Origin: Pelagimonas sp.
Lineage (GTDB): Bacteria; Pseudomonadota; Alphaproteobacteria; Rhodobacterales; Rhodobacteraceae
DNA length: 64,000 bases
Direction of reading: 5' to 3'
NCBI GenBank assembly: GCA_025210345.1
Contig: JAOARX010000033.1
Coordinates: 40,846-104,845, forward strand
A program made the position numbers and the translations under genes. Positions 8,584-18,112 of the stretch are shown here, piece after piece; within the stretch, counting starts at the first letter, position 1, and each line of letters starts with the position of its first letter. The notes beneath the pieces are model-generated. The model saw only the letters and a program-made list of their open reading frames with translations. It was not told where the DNA came from and ran no database searches.

Positions 8584-9480
8584 TTACTCCGCAGCTTTGC
8601 GAACGGCCATGACTTCATCAAGGTAGGCACCCAGATCATCCTTGAGATCATCGCGCGCCAGGCCAAAGGCAACGGTGGCCTGCAAAAAGCCTGCCTTGGA
8701 TCCGCAATCAAATCGCTGGCCGCGGAACCGGTAGCCGTAGACACCGCTGTCCTCTTTGCCGATTTCCTGTGCAATGGCGTCGGTCAACTGGATCTCGCCG
8801 CCGGCGCCCGATTTCAGCTTGTTGAGGTTGCGGAAAATATTCGGCGACAGGATATAGCGCCCGATCACGGCCAGGTTAGAAGGCGATGACCCGGCATCGG
8901 GTTTTTCAACCATGCCTTTGACAGACACCATCGCGCCCATGTCTTCCTGAACGTCAAGAATGCCGTATGAGTTGGTCTTTTCCGGTGGGACCTCCATCGC
9001 GGCAACCATATTGCCACCGGTTTCTTCGTAGGCTTCGACCATCTGCTGGAGGCAGGGCTTTTCCGCCGCGATCACATCGTCGGGCAGGATCACCGCGAAG
9101 GGCTCATTGTGGACCAGACGACGTGCGCACCAGACCGCATGACCCAGACCCAAAGCGCGGTGTTGGCGGATATAGGCAATCTCACCTGAGTCCATATTGG
9201 TGTTCTTGAGAATTTCAAGCAGCTCATCTTTGCCCTTTTTCCTGAGCTCCTGCTCAAGCTGAGGGGCGTGGTCGAAATAATCCTCAAGCGCACCTTTGCC
9301 GCGTGAGGTTACAAAAATGAATTCCTTAATTCCTGCGGCGCGGGCTTCGTCAATGGCGTATTGCACCAAAGGACGATCCACCAATGTCATAATCTCTTTC
9401 GGCACCGATTTTGTCGCCGGAAGAAAGCGTGTCCCCATCCCTGCAACCGGAAAGATCGCCTTGGTCACCTTTTTCCGCAT
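8584..9480 (-). CDS. galU: UTP--glucose-1-phosphate uridylyltransferase
   Basis: A 298-residue enzyme that makes UDP-glucose, the precursor for GalE and for glucosyltransferases. The nucleotide-binding start AIFPVAGMGTRFLPATKS and the following PKEIM are diagnostic; LPDDVI and GEIQLTDAI also fit. The ATG at 9480 is chosen because AAGGA precedes it, even though the frame stays open 63 bases further upstream. It is the first gene of galU-galE-GT4-GT2-GT14-sulfotransferase, and its promoter should lie in 9481-9608. Confidence 0.95.
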   Translation of the reverse strand: MRKKVTKAIFPVAGMGTRFLPATKSVPKEIMTLVDRPLVQYAIDEARAAGIKEFIFVTSRGKGALEDYFDHAPQLEQELRKKGKDELLEILKNTNMDSGEIAYIRQHRALGLGHAVWCARRLVHNEPFAVILPDDVIAAEKPCLQQMVEAYEETGGNMVAAMEVPPEKTNSYGILDVQEDMGAMVSVKGMVEKPDAGSSPSNLAVIGRYILSPNIFRNLNKLKSGAGGEIQLTDAIAQEIGKEDSGVYGYRFRGQRFDCGSKAGFLQATVAFGLARDDLKDDLGAYLDEVMAVRKAAE

Positions 9481-9608
9481 CTGCCTGTTCCTTTTCGTCG
9501 TCTTGCCAAAGTTCTTAGCATTCCGTTTCCAATACGCGGACAAACTAAATACTTTGTTATGTTCTGCCAGATCACGCTTTGCGCGTTTTTGGCATGTTAT
9601 AGCGTATG

Positions 9609-10844
9609 TTAACGGGTTTGGCCACGTGCCCTATGCACACGCTGCGCCTCTTTTTGTACCCTATGTGGAAATAAAACTAATCGAAATACTGGGTCACTGC
9701 GCCTACTTTTCCCAAATAACCCGCCTGTCTGCAACCAATAGCCCTCGTTTGTGAAGGTAACATGGTGGTACAGGCTGGTTGGGGAAAAGAGGTAAAGAGA
9801 CACGATTTTTCCCTGCCGCACCAGCGATCTGGCTTGCTTTCGCAACGATGCGGCCCGCCATGGGCGGCCGGACAGGATGACGCGCTCGGCATTGGGCCTG
9901 CCGGGGTAGGGTGTAAAGATGCTTTTTATGTCAGTGAGTTGAGCGTATTGCCCAACGGGGGTATTTGCACCGATACCTTGCCCATCCAGCAAGGTCGCCC
10001 ACAGATCCGCCCGCCCCTTCGACGTCAGTTTGCGTCGATAGACCAATCTGTTCAGGCGGTCGGTCTGCGCGTTCAAAAAGCCCTGCCAGGCGTCGGCCTG
10101 CTGGTTTTTCGGGCAATGTTTGCGCAAGAACACCTGCTGCGAGGCTGCAATGTCGGACAGGCTTGTTGGGGTGCGATCGGTTTTGCGGCGCACGCTGGGG
10201 GCAAATCCATGGTGAACCTGGGCCAGCGGAACCATCATGCCACGCAGCCCCGCCTGCGCCAGCCGGACATTCAGATCGGTTTCATCCAGATAAAAGCGAA
10301 AGGCTTGGTCAAATCCCCCCAGATCCGTCAGGGTTTGCCTGCGCACCGCCATGTTGGTGCCTTCGGTCTTCAGCGCGTGAGTGGCGGGCAGCGCGGGCGA
10401 CATGGGGGCCATATCGGGCAAAACCAGATCGTGCGCCTGACCGGTCAGATCCACCGAGCGGGCTTTCCACTGGAATGAAATTCCGTTGCGCCCGATCACA
10501 TAGCCGCCGGTGAAGGCAATCCCCGGGTCAGTGAACGGAGCAACGAGGTGCTGCAGCCACAGCGGCTCTGGGACCGCATCATCGTCGATAAACGCGATGA
10601 TCTCGCCGGCGGCATGGGCAATGCCCAGATTGCGCGCCGCGGACAGATTGGGCTGATCAAAGGGGACAACCTTGATCTGATCGGCATCGCCGCGCCCCGC
10701 GACGGCGGTCTGACCCGAAGGGCAGACCACGGTCACGATCTCGAAACTGGGGTAATCCAGCTGCGCAACCCCGCTCAGGCATCGCATCAGGGCCTCGGGC
10801 CTTTGACGGCTGGCAATGACGATGCTGACGCGGGGACTGGCCAT
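9609..10844 (-). CDS. Glycosyltransferase family 2
   Basis: A 411-residue GT-A fold enzyme. The N-terminus VSIVIASRQRPEALMRCL leads to AARNLGIAHA and the metal-binding FIDDDAVPEP. FYLDETDLNVRL is the general-base region typical of GT2. A C-terminal extension of about 150 residues has no feature I recognise. It starts one base after the cysQ stop, so cysQ and this gene form a two-gene unit. Acceptor and donor are unknown. Confidence 0.82.
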   Translation of the reverse strand: MASPRVSIVIASRQRPEALMRCLSGVAQLDYPSFEIVTVVCPSGQTAVAGRGDADQIKVVPFDQPNLSAARNLGIAHAAGEIIAFIDDDAVPEPLWLQHLVAPFTDPGIAFTGGYVIGRNGISFQWKARSVDLTGQAHDLVLPDMAPMSPALPATHALKTEGTNMAVRRQTLTDLGGFDQAFRFYLDETDLNVRLAQAGLRGMMVPLAQVHHGFAPSVRRKTDRTPTSLSDIAASQQVFLRKHCPKNQQADAWQGFLNAQTDRLNRLVYRRKLTSKGRADLWATLLDGQGIGANTPVGQYAQLTDIKSIFTPYPGRPNAERVILSGRPWRAASLRKQARSLVRQGKIVSLYLFSPTSLYHHVTFTNEGYWLQTGGLFGKSRRSDPVFRLVLFPHRVQKEAQRVHRARGQTR

Positions 10845-10845
10845 A

Positions 10846-11643
10846 TCAGGCGTCTTTCAGCTCCACGCCGGGGGCGTAGGCGATGAAGAAGGGGTTTGCG
10901 AAGCCGTCTTTGCCATAGACAAGCGGGGTATGGTCGTCAAAGCGCACGACCTTGCCACCCGCGCCATGCAAAACAGCCTGCCCGGCGGCGGTGTCCCACT
11001 CCATCGTGCGGCCCACGCGGGGGTAAAGATCGGCTTCACCCGTGGCGACCAGGCAGAACTTAAGCGACGATCCCGCGCTTTTGGAATCCTTGGCCTGATA
11101 TTTCGCCAGATAGTCTTCGGTGGCCTGATCGCGGTGCGATTTCGACGCGACGATCATCAGCGCGCTGTTGTCCGGGGTGGATACGTTGATCGGCTTGGTT
11201 TCACCGGGGGTGTCCAGTTCAAAGGGGCCCATCTCTTCGACGGTCTGACCATCGGCGCGCGTATAGAACATGCGGTTGCGTGCGGGCGCAAAGACCACGC
11301 CACGGGTGGGGACGCCATCTTCGACAAGGGCAATGTTGACGGTGAAATCGCCACGGCGCTTGATGAACTCTTTGGTGCCGTCCAGCGGATCCACAATCAA
11401 AAAGGTCTTGGCGGAAATATCGTGGCTGTCGGCCTGTTCCTCGGTGACCAGCGGCATGTCCGGGAACGCGGCACGCAGGCCCGCCGAGATGATCGCATCG
11501 GCGGCTTCGTCGGCTTCGGTGACGGGGCTCTCGTCGGATTTGACCTTTACGTCGAAATCATCGGCGTCATAAATTTCCATGATCTTTGCGCCGCCCTCAA
11601 GAGCCAGCTTTCGGATGACGGGGATCAGGTCTGAATGGTCCAT
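10846..11643 (-). CDS. cysQ: 3'(2'),5'-bisphosphate nucleotidase
   Basis: A 265-residue inositol-monophosphatase-fold enzyme that hydrolyses PAP, the by-product of PAPS-dependent sulfation, to AMP. Metal-binding motifs are VTEEQ, DPLDGTKEF and WDTAAGQA; VKSDESPVTEADEAAD begins the fold. The ATG at 11643 is the conserved MDHSDLIPVI start. It lies directly upstream of the GT2 gene and within nine kilobases of the sulfotransferase, so its role here may be clearing PAP made by glycan sulfation as well as by sulfate assimilation. Confidence 0.92.
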   Translation of the reverse strand: MDHSDLIPVIRKLALEGGAKIMEIYDADDFDVKVKSDESPVTEADEAADAIISAGLRAAFPDMPLVTEEQADSHDISAKTFLIVDPLDGTKEFIKRRGDFTVNIALVEDGVPTRGVVFAPARNRMFYTRADGQTVEEMGPFELDTPGETKPINVSTPDNSALMIVASKSHRDQATEDYLAKYQAKDSKSAGSSLKFCLVATGEADLYPRVGRTMEWDTAAGQAVLHGAGGKVVRFDDHTPLVYGKDGFANPFFIAYAPGVELKDA

Positions 11644-11769
11644 TGAAATGCTCCTTGCCCGCCATTTGCGGGGTTTATTGATTTGAAAGCTTGTCCGTCT
11701 TATGCTGCGCTTAATCAAGAACGGCAAGGATGCCGCGTCATTTCTGAGTGCAATCGGAGCAGTAAGCCC

Positions 11770-12600
11770 ATGTTTCAGACAACCGCCCCCAGGTCGGGCC
11801 TGTCGTCCGTCCTGTACAGCTTTGAGCTGATTTACCATAACTCGGTCCGGGCCGTGCGTAAAACGCATGGGAACGCGTTCATGGCGATCTTCATGAACCT
11901 GCTTCAGGCCGTGATTTTTGTTGTGGCGTTCTATGTGATGTTCTCGGTGCTTGGATTGCGGGGCGCCGCGATGCGGGGGGATTTCCTGCTGTATATCATG
12001 ACCGGCATCTTCCTGTTCATGACCCATTCCAAGACCTTGGGCGCGGTGGCGGGATCCGAAGGGCCAGCAAGCCCGATGATGCAGCACGCCCCGATGAACA
12101 CGACCATCGCAATCGCTTCGGCGATGCTGAGCACACTTTATGTGCAGGTGCTGTCACTGGTGGTGATCTTGTTTGTCTATGACGTGGCCTTTGCCCCAGG
12201 TGTTATGGCTGAAATCCACGATCCAATCGGTTGTATGGCCATGGTGTTGTTGTCGTGGTTTTCCGGCGCGGCGATTGGCATGGTGTTTTTGGCGGCCAAA
12301 CCGTGGTTTCCCACGCCCGTTTCGATCATCATGCAGGTTTACCAACGCGCAAACATGATCGCCTCTGGCAAGATGTTCGTGGCCAACACCTTGCCTGCTT
12401 CGATGCTGGCGATGTTTGACTGGAACCCCCTGTTCCACGCGATTGACCAGTCGCGCGGCTATGCCTTTGTGAATTACAATCCGCGAAATACGGAATGGGA
12501 ATATGCGTTTTACCTGTCTATCCTGCTGATCATTATCGGATTGATGGGTGAGTTCTATACACGCAAACATGCGTCGGCCTCTTGGAACGCGCGCCGTTGA
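11770..12600 (+). CDS. ABC-2 type polysaccharide export permease (KpsM-like)
   Basis: A 276-residue membrane protein with about six hydrophobic segments, for example AIFMNLLQAVIFVVAFYVMF, YIMTGIFLFM, VLSLVVILFVYDVAF, MVLLSWFSGAAIGMVFLAA and FYLSILLIIIGLMG. Size and layout match ABC-2 permeases that export capsule or O-antigen. The ATG at 11770 follows 126 bases of divergent spacer from cysQ. No KpsT/Wzm-type ATPase gene lies beside it in this window, so its partner must be encoded elsewhere. Confidence 0.78.
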   Translation: MFQTTAPRSGLSSVLYSFELIYHNSVRAVRKTHGNAFMAIFMNLLQAVIFVVAFYVMFSVLGLRGAAMRGDFLLYIMTGIFLFMTHSKTLGAVAGSEGPASPMMQHAPMNTTIAIASAMLSTLYVQVLSLVVILFVYDVAFAPGVMAEIHDPIGCMAMVLLSWFSGAAIGMVFLAAKPWFPTPVSIIMQVYQRANMIASGKMFVANTLPASMLAMFDWNPLFHAIDQSRGYAFVNYNPRNTEWEYAFYLSILLIIIGLMGEFYTRKHASASWNARR

Positions 12601-12621
12601 TCCCCCAACGGGAGTTTGAAG

Positions 12622-13224
12622 ATGAAGCCTTTTGCCTTGGCCGCAATCGTTCTGTGCGGTGCCGCGCAGGCCCAGGAGCTGCCCGCCCTTTTCGATGTCA
12701 CCGGGGTTGCTGTGAACGACGTGCTGAATGTGCGCAGCCAACCCAGTGCCGCGGGGCAGATCCTGACCGGGCTGGCACCGGACGCGACACATATCGAAGT
12801 GACCGCCCGCGACGGCAATTGGGGGCGCGTCAATACCGGCGAGCAAGCCGGGTGGGTGTCGATGTCTTATCTGACCGAACAGATCGACAGCACGATTGGG
12901 CATGCCTATCGCTATCAATGCTTCGGGACTGAACCCTTTTGGTCGCTAGATGCGACAGCTGGAAACCGGGCGGTGATCAGCTGGCCGGACCAGCAGGATG
13001 TGACCTATCTGATGGGCAACATCCACGCAGCGTCAGGGCGCCCCTGGCCGCATGCGGTGGTGGGGTCAACGCCGGAGGGGGCGGCCAGCATGACGTTGAT
13101 CATGTCTCCTCGGGATTGTTCCGATGGGATGTCGGATCAGATGTACGGGCTTGAGGCGGCATTGATGCTGAACAGTGATGACCCGCGTTTCTTTTCCGGT
13201 TGCTGCACGTTGGATATTGATTAA
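12622..13224 (+). CDS. Secreted SH3-domain protein with COG3650-like C-terminus
   Basis: A 200-residue protein with a signal peptide (about 1-18, ending AAQAQ). An SH3_3-type domain follows at about 26-85, with VLNVRSQPSAAGQIL and WGRVNTGEQAGWVSMSYL. The C-terminal part (about 92-200) has CFGTEPFWSL and several cysteines (DCSDGM, SGCCT), resembling a family of periplasmic proteins of unknown role. GGGAG sits eight bases before the ATG. It starts 21 bases after the permease. Its stop shares four bases with the convergent alkB stop. Confidence 0.7.
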   Translation: MKPFALAAIVLCGAAQAQELPALFDVTGVAVNDVLNVRSQPSAAGQILTGLAPDATHIEVTARDGNWGRVNTGEQAGWVSMSYLTEQIDSTIGHAYRYQCFGTEPFWSLDATAGNRAVISWPDQQDVTYLMGNIHAASGRPWPHAVVGSTPEGAASMTLIMSPRDCSDGMSDQMYGLEAALMLNSDDPRFFSGCCTLDID

Positions 13225-13823
13225 CGCACCACGCGCAGTGTCAGATTGATCCGTCCACCCTTGGGCAAAAGGGTGGATGACCCAAAGCGGATGCGATCAA
13301 TACCGTGATAGGCCAGACGCGCCGCGCCGCCCATGACAACCACATCCCCTGACCCAAGCCAGATCGATTCGGTTTTTCCGCCGCGTTCGACGTTTCCCAT
13401 GCGGAACAACCCGTCGTCCCCCAGGCTGATCGACACCACGGGAAAGGCAAAGTCACCTTCGTCCTTGTCCTGATGCAGCCCCATCCGGGCGCTCTGACCA
13501 TACCAGTTGATCAGACAGCAATCGGGTTGCCTGTCCAGCCCGGTCACCTGCGCCCATATTGCAAGCACCGCAGCGGGGATCGGCGGCCAGCCCATCCCAT
13601 CGGGATGACGCGGCTCATAACGATAGCCGCGCTGATCCGTCACCCAGCCCAATCGCCCGGCGGCGCTCATGCGGATGCTCATGGGTTTGGCCCCGGGGGT
13701 GCGGGGCGCGAACAGGGGGGCCTGCTGCAAACAGGCCCGCAAATCGCTGACCAAACCCTGTTGGTCACTTCGGGGCAACAGGCCGGGGTAGATTTCGAAT
13801 CCCTTTTGAATGATTTTCTGCAT
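13221..13823 (-). CDS. alkB: AlkB-type 2-oxoglutarate/Fe(II) DNA repair dioxygenase
   Basis: A 200-residue enzyme that removes alkyl groups from damaged bases by oxidative demethylation. Iron ligands are His117 and Asp119 in HQDKDE and His173 in AYHGIDRI; Arg191 and Arg197 in RINLTLR fit the 2-oxoglutarate site. The N-terminal PGLLPRSDQQ and SIRMSAAGRLGWVTD also match AlkB. The ATG at 13823 is preferred; a GTG at 13841 would add six residues. It is transcribed away from dnaK and ends in a four-base convergent overlap. Confidence 0.92.
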   Translation of the reverse strand: MQKIIQKGFEIYPGLLPRSDQQGLVSDLRACLQQAPLFAPRTPGAKPMSIRMSAAGRLGWVTDQRGYRYEPRHPDGMGWPPIPAAVLAIWAQVTGLDRQPDCCLINWYGQSARMGLHQDKDEGDFAFPVVSISLGDDGLFRMGNVERGGKTESIWLGSGDVVVMGGAARLAYHGIDRIRFGSSTLLPKGGRINLTLRVVR

Positions 13824-13902
13824 TCTGCGGCCCTTTTTCACCTTTCCGGCCCCAGATTAGCCGATTCCAAAGGAATTCCCTGCAAAACCTGACTTCACAG
13901 TG

Positions 13903-13931
13903 CTTGCAGGGATAATGCCGCATCCTTATAT
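13903..13931 (+). promoter_or_regulatory. Heat-shock (RpoH, sigma-32) promoter of dnaKJ
   Basis: CTTG (13903-13906) and CTTATAT (13925-13931) are separated by 18 bases. This matches the alphaproteobacterial RpoH pattern CTTG-N17/18-CYTATNT. It lies 116 bases before dnaK, the best-known member of the RpoH regulon. No CIRCE-type inverted repeat is seen. Confidence 0.75.
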
Positions 13932-14046
13932 ACCCTGCGAACGCGCCGGAAGGGGCATCCTTTCCGACGCAGTTATGCGGGGCAGGATGCCATAATGGGT
14001 CCGACGCCTCGTGACATCGCCTTGAAGTTAGAAAAGGGATCGAAAC

Positions 14047-15975
14047 ATGGGTAAAGTGATTGGGATCGACCTCGGGACCACAAACTCCTGCGTCGCTATT
14101 ATGGATGGATCCGCTGCGCGCGTGATCGAAAACGCGGAAGGTGCACGCACCACGCCGTCAATCGTGGCCTTCACCGAAGACGAACGACTTGTGGGGCAGC
14201 CGGCCAAACGTCAGGCTGTGACCAACCCGGAAAACACCGTTTTTGCCGTTAAGCGCCTGATCGGCCGCCGCACCACCGATGCGGAAGTCACCAAAGACAA
14301 AGACATTGTCCCCTACGAAATCGTGGATGGCGGCAATGGTGATGCTTGGGTGCAGGCCCGTGGTGAGAAATACTCTCCTTCGCAGATCTCGGCCTTTATT
14401 CTGGGCAAGATGAAAGAAACCGCCGAGAGCTATCTGGGCGAAGACGTCACTCAGGCGGTTATCACCGTTCCTGCGTATTTTAACGATGCTCAGCGTCAGG
14501 CGACCAAAGACGCCGGCAAGATCGCTGGCCTCGAAGTTCTGCGCATCATCAACGAACCGACGGCGGCCGCGCTGGCCTATGGTCTGGACAAAGACGAAAC
14601 CAAAACCATCGCGGTCTATGACCTTGGTGGTGGTACGTTTGACGTGACCATTCTGGAAATCGACGACGGTCTGTTCGAGGTCAAATCGACCAACGGCGAC
14701 ACCTTTTTGGGTGGTGAAGACTTTGACATGCGCATCGTCAATTATCTCGCGACCGAGTTCAAAAAAGAGCATGGCGCAGATCTGACCAAAGACAAGATGG
14801 CCCTGCAGCGTCTGAAAGAGGCGGCGGAAAAGGCCAAGATCGAACTGTCGTCGGCCACTCAGACCGAGATCAACCAGCCGTTCATCACCATGGACCCGAA
14901 TTCGGGCGCACCTTTGCACCTGGTGATGAAGCTGACCCGCGCCAAGCTGGAAAGCCTGGTGTCGGACCTGATCAAGAACTCGATCAAGCCCTGTCAGGCT
15001 GCCTTGAAAGACGCGGGCCTCACCACCGGCGACATCGATGAGATCGTTCTGGTGGGTGGTCAGACCCGTATGCCGAAAGTCATCGAAGAGGTGACCAAGT
15101 TCTTCGGTAAAGAGCCGCACAAGGGTGTGAACCCGGACGAAGTGGTCGCCATGGGCGCCGCCATTCAGGCCGGTGTTCTGCAAGGTGACGTCAAAGACGT
15201 TGTTCTGCTGGACGTGACCCCGCTGTCGTTGGGTATTGAAACCCTTGGTGGTGTCTTTACCCGCCTGATCGACCGCAACACCACCATCCCGACCAAAAAG
15301 TCTCAGGTCTTCTCGACCGCCGAAGACAACCAGTCGGCCGTGACCATCCGGGTTTTCCAGGGTGAGCGCGAGATGGCAGCGGACAACAAGATGCTGGGTC
15401 AGTTCAACCTTGAAGAGATCCCGCCCGCGCCGCGTGGCATGCCGCAGATCGAAGTGACCTTTGACATTGACGCCAACGGCATCGTGTCGGTTGGCGCCAA
15501 GGACAAGGCCACCGGCAAAGAGCAGCAGATCACCATTCAGGCCTCGGGCGGTCTGTCCGATGAGGACATCGAAAAGATGGTCCAAGAGGCAGAAGAAAAC
15601 GCCGAAGCGGATAAAGAGCGCAAAGAACTGGTCGAAGCCCGCAACCAGGCCGAGAGCCTCGTACATTCGACTGAGAAATCGGTTGAAGAGCATGGCGACA
15701 AGGTCGATCCATCGACCGTTGAGGCCATCGAACTGGCGGTTGCTGCGCTGAAAGATGAGCTTGAGAAAGACGACATCACCGCCGACAAACTCAAGGCTGG
15801 CATCCAGAACGTGACCGAGGTCGCAATGCGTCTGGGTGAAGCGATCTACAAGGCGCAGGCCGAAGCAGGTGAAGGTGAGCCCGAAGCCGCGGATGCCTCG
15901 GCTGGCCCGGCGGAAGGCGATGATGACATCGTTGATGCCGATTTCGAAGATCTGGGCGACGAAAAGCGCAGCTAA
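14047..15975 (+). CDS. dnaK: Chaperone DnaK (Hsp70)
   Basis: A 642-residue ATP-driven chaperone. The nucleotide-binding domain starts [14 protein letters not shown] and continues with [31 protein letters not shown] and [10 protein letters not shown]. The substrate-binding domain begins near 390 with [13 protein letters not shown]. The acidic tail ends in [11 protein letters not shown], typical of DnaK. Length is normal. It is probably driven by the RpoH promoter at 13903-13931. The GC-rich hairpin before dnaJ may lower expression of the downstream gene. Confidence 0.98.
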   Translation: MGKVIGIDLGTTNSCVAIMDGSAARVIENAEGARTTPSIVAFTEDERLVGQPAKRQAVTNPENTVFAVKRLIGRRTTDAEVTKDKDIVPYEIVDGGNGDAWVQARGEKYSPSQISAFILGKMKETAESYLGEDVTQAVITVPAYFNDAQRQATKDAGKIAGLEVLRIINEPTAAALAYGLDKDETKTIAVYDLGGGTFDVTILEIDDGLFEVKSTNGDTFLGGEDFDMRIVNYLATEFKKEHGADLTKDKMALQRLKEAAEKAKIELSSATQTEINQPFITMDPNSGAPLHLVMKLTRAKLESLVSDLIKNSIKPCQAALKDAGLTTGDIDEIVLVGGQTRMPKVIEEVTKFFGKEPHKGVNPDEVVAMGAAIQAGVLQGDVKDVVLLDVTPLSLGIETLGGVFTRLIDRNTTIPTKKSQVFSTAEDNQSAVTIRVFQGEREMAADNKMLGQFNLEEIPPAPRGMPQIEVTFDIDANGIVSVGAKDKATGKEQQITIQASGGLSDEDIEKMVQEAEENAEADKERKELVEARNQAESLVHSTEKSVEEHGDKVDPSTVEAIELAVAALKDELEKDDITADKLKAGIQNVTEVAMRLGEAIYKAQAEAGEGEPEAADASAGPAEGDDDIVDADFEDLGDEKRS

Positions 15976-16000
15976 TCCACCCAGCTTCGCGAACCCCTTT

Positions 16001-16029
16001 AGGCCGGTCCGGATCCGGGCCGGCCTTTG
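16001..16029 (+). terminator. Attenuating hairpin between dnaK and dnaJ
   Basis: AGGCCGG (16001-16007) pairs with CCGGCCT (16020-16026), with a further self-complementary core around GGATCC, then only TTT. A short T-run suggests partial termination or an mRNA-stabilising structure. Either would favour a high DnaK to DnaJ ratio. Confidence 0.6.
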
Positions 16030-16056
16030 ACGTTCCGCGACAGGAGGAATGACTTC

Positions 16057-17205
16057 ATGTCCAAACGTGACTATTACGATCTGCTGGGGGTGGCCAAAGG
16101 GGCCTCTGCCGATGAGCTCAAAAAAGCTTATCGCAAAAAGGCCAAAGAGCTGCACCCGGACCGCAATTCGGACAATCCCGACGCCGAGGCCCAGTTCAAG
16201 GAAGTGAACGAAGCCTATGACGTGCTCAAGGACGCCGAGAAAAAGGCCGCCTATGACCGCTATGGCCACGCCGCGTTCGAAGGTGGCATGGGCGGCGGTG
16301 GCGGTCCACGTCCCGGTGCTGGCGGTTTTGGCGGTGGGCAGGATTTCGGCGGGTTTGCCGATATCTTCGAAGATCTCTTTGGTGGCGGAGGATCGCGCGG
16401 CGGCGGGCGTCAACGTGCGTCCCGCGGGGCGGATCTGCGCTATAACCTGCGTGTTTCGTTGGAAGAGGCCTATTCGGGTCTGCAAAAAACCATCAATGTT
16501 CCCACCAGCGTGTCCTGTGGGGAATGTAACGGATCCGGCGCCGAAGGCGGGGCAGAGCCCACCACCTGTCCGACCTGTTCCGGCATGGGCAAGGTTCGTG
16601 CGACACAGGGCTTTTTCACGGTTGAACGCGCGTGCCCGACCTGCAATGGCTTGGGCCAGATCATCAAGAACCCGTGTAAATCCTGTGGTGGTCAGGGTCG
16701 TGTGCAAAAAGAACGCGCATTGTCCGTGAACATCCCGTCAGGGGTTGAGACCGGCACCCGCATTCGCCTGTCTGGCGAAGGCGAAGCGGGGATGCGCGGG
16801 GGGCCTCCGGGGGATCTCTATATCTTTATCGAGGTGAATGATCACAAGATCTTTGAACGTGACGGCACCGAGTTGCACTGCCGCGTGCCCGTGTCGATTG
16901 CCTCGGCTGCGTTGGGCGGGGACATCGAAGTGCCCACAATCGACGGTGGCCGTTCGCGGGTGAAAATCCCTGCGGGCAGCCAATCGGGTCGACAGATGCG
17001 CCTGCGTGGCAAAGGGATGCCTGCCCTGCGTGGCGGGGGTGTTGGTGACATGTTCATCGAGCTGGCGGTTGAAACGCCGGTCAACCTGACCGCCCGTCAA
17101 AAAGATATCCTACGCGAATTCGACACGCTCAGCGAAGACAACAACCCCGAAAGCTCGAGCTTCTTTTCCTCTGTGAAAGGGTTCTGGGACAGCATGAAGG
17201 GGTGA
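16057..17205 (+). CDS. dnaJ: Co-chaperone DnaJ (Hsp40)
   Basis: A 382-residue class I J-protein that delivers substrates to DnaK and stimulates its ATPase. The J domain (about 1-70) carries the HPD motif in [11 protein letters not shown] glycine/phenylalanine-rich linker follows. The zinc-finger region has four CxxCxGxG repeats: [24 protein letters not shown] and [16 protein letters not shown] (16041-16048) sets the start at 16057. It shares the operon with dnaK and ends before a strong terminator. Confidence 0.97.
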   Translation: MSKRDYYDLLGVAKGASADELKKAYRKKAKELHPDRNSDNPDAEAQFKEVNEAYDVLKDAEKKAAYDRYGHAAFEGGMGGGGGPRPGAGGFGGGQDFGGFADIFEDLFGGGGSRGGGRQRASRGADLRYNLRVSLEEAYSGLQKTINVPTSVSCGECNGSGAEGGAEPTTCPTCSGMGKVRATQGFFTVERACPTCNGLGQIIKNPCKSCGGQGRVQKERALSVNIPSGVETGTRIRLSGEGEAGMRGGPPGDLYIFIEVNDHKIFERDGTELHCRVPVSIASAALGGDIEVPTIDGGRSRVKIPAGSQSGRQMRLRGKGMPALRGGGVGDMFIELAVETPVNLTARQKDILREFDTLSEDNNPESSSFFSSVKGFWDSMKG

Positions 17206-17246
17206 CGCGCAAAACGCGCAGGCGATCGACCAAAACCATCCCAAGG

Positions 17247-17274
17247 CCCGGATCATGTGATCCGGGTCTTTTTT
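17247..17274 (+). terminator. Intrinsic terminator of dnaK-dnaJ
   Basis: CCCGGATCA (17247-17255) pairs perfectly with TGATCCGGG (17258-17266), followed by TCTTTTTT. It lies 42 bases after the dnaJ stop. Confidence 0.9.
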
Positions 17275-17329
17275 GTTTCGCGCCACCCATGTTAACCCTC
17301 TGCTAACCAAGCTGGCGCAAGCTGGTGAC

Positions 17330-18094
17330 ATGACACGGGGCCCACATTTTTCTGACGCTCAGGCCGCGCTCTTCGATCTGGATGAGGCGCCGGTTGCCCC
17401 CGTGCCGGACAGCAGGATTCTGCCATCCTATATCAAGGACCACCGCGCCCGCCTGCGCGAACGTTTCATGGTGGGCGGGGCGGATGCCTTGCCGGATTAT
17501 GAGATGCTGGAACTGGTCTTGTTCCGGGCGATTCCGCGCCGGGATGTCAAACCCCTCGCGCGGCTATTGCTGGATCGTTTTGGTGACTTTAACGCTGTCC
17601 TGTCCGCGCCCACCGCGCGGTTGCGCGAGATCAACGGTGTTGGTGAGGCGGTTGTGACCGAGCTCAAGATCGTCGAGGCCGCGGCCCACCGGCTTGCGCA
17701 AAGCCGTGTTCTGAAAAAGCACGTTGTCAGCAGTTGGGACGCGCTGATTGAGTATTGCCAGACGGCAATGGCCCATCGCGACACGGAACAGTTCCGCATT
17801 CTGTTTCTGGACCGAAAGAACGTGCTGATTGCCGATGAGGCGCAGGCCAAGGGCACGGTGGACCATGTGCCCGTCTATCCGCGCGAGGTGGTGAAGCGCG
17901 CACTCGAAGTGAACGCCTCGGCGTTGATCCTGGTGCACAATCACCCCTCTGGTGATCCGACACCCAGCCAGGCGGACATAGATATGACGATGCAGATCCA
18001 GATCGCGGCGGATGCGTTGGGCATCACCCTGCATGACCACCTGATCATCGGCAAATCAACTGAGCTGAGCTTTCGCTCTGAAGGTCTGCTTTAG
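17330..18094 (+). CDS. radC: RadC/JAB-domain protein
   Basis: A 254-residue protein. The C-terminal JAB/MPN domain shows the metal motif [14 protein letters not shown]; the preceding [13 protein letters not shown] is typical RadC. The middle region has a helix-hairpin-helix stretch ([16 protein letters not shown]). Once linked to DNA repair, the family's role remains uncertain. The ATG at 17330 is used because an alternative TTG at 17273 sits inside the dnaJ terminator. Confidence 0.9.
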   Translation: MTRGPHFSDAQAALFDLDEAPVAPVPDSRILPSYIKDHRARLRERFMVGGADALPDYEMLELVLFRAIPRRDVKPLARLLLDRFGDFNAVLSAPTARLREINGVGEAVVTELKIVEAAAHRLAQSRVLKKHVVSSWDALIEYCQTAMAHRDTEQFRILFLDRKNVLIADEAQAKGTVDHVPVYPREVVKRALEVNASALILVHNHPSGDPTPSQADIDMTMQIQIAADALGITLHDHLIIGKSTELSFRSEGLL

Positions 18095-18112
18095 CAGCTT
18101 GGCTGCGGCCGT

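Noticed and set aside
14158..16707. An 849-codon open frame on the minus strand opposite dnaK and dnaJ
   Set aside because: It is an antisense shadow of highly conserved dnaK/dnaJ codons; no family motif, no plausible start region, and biased codon structure explains the length.
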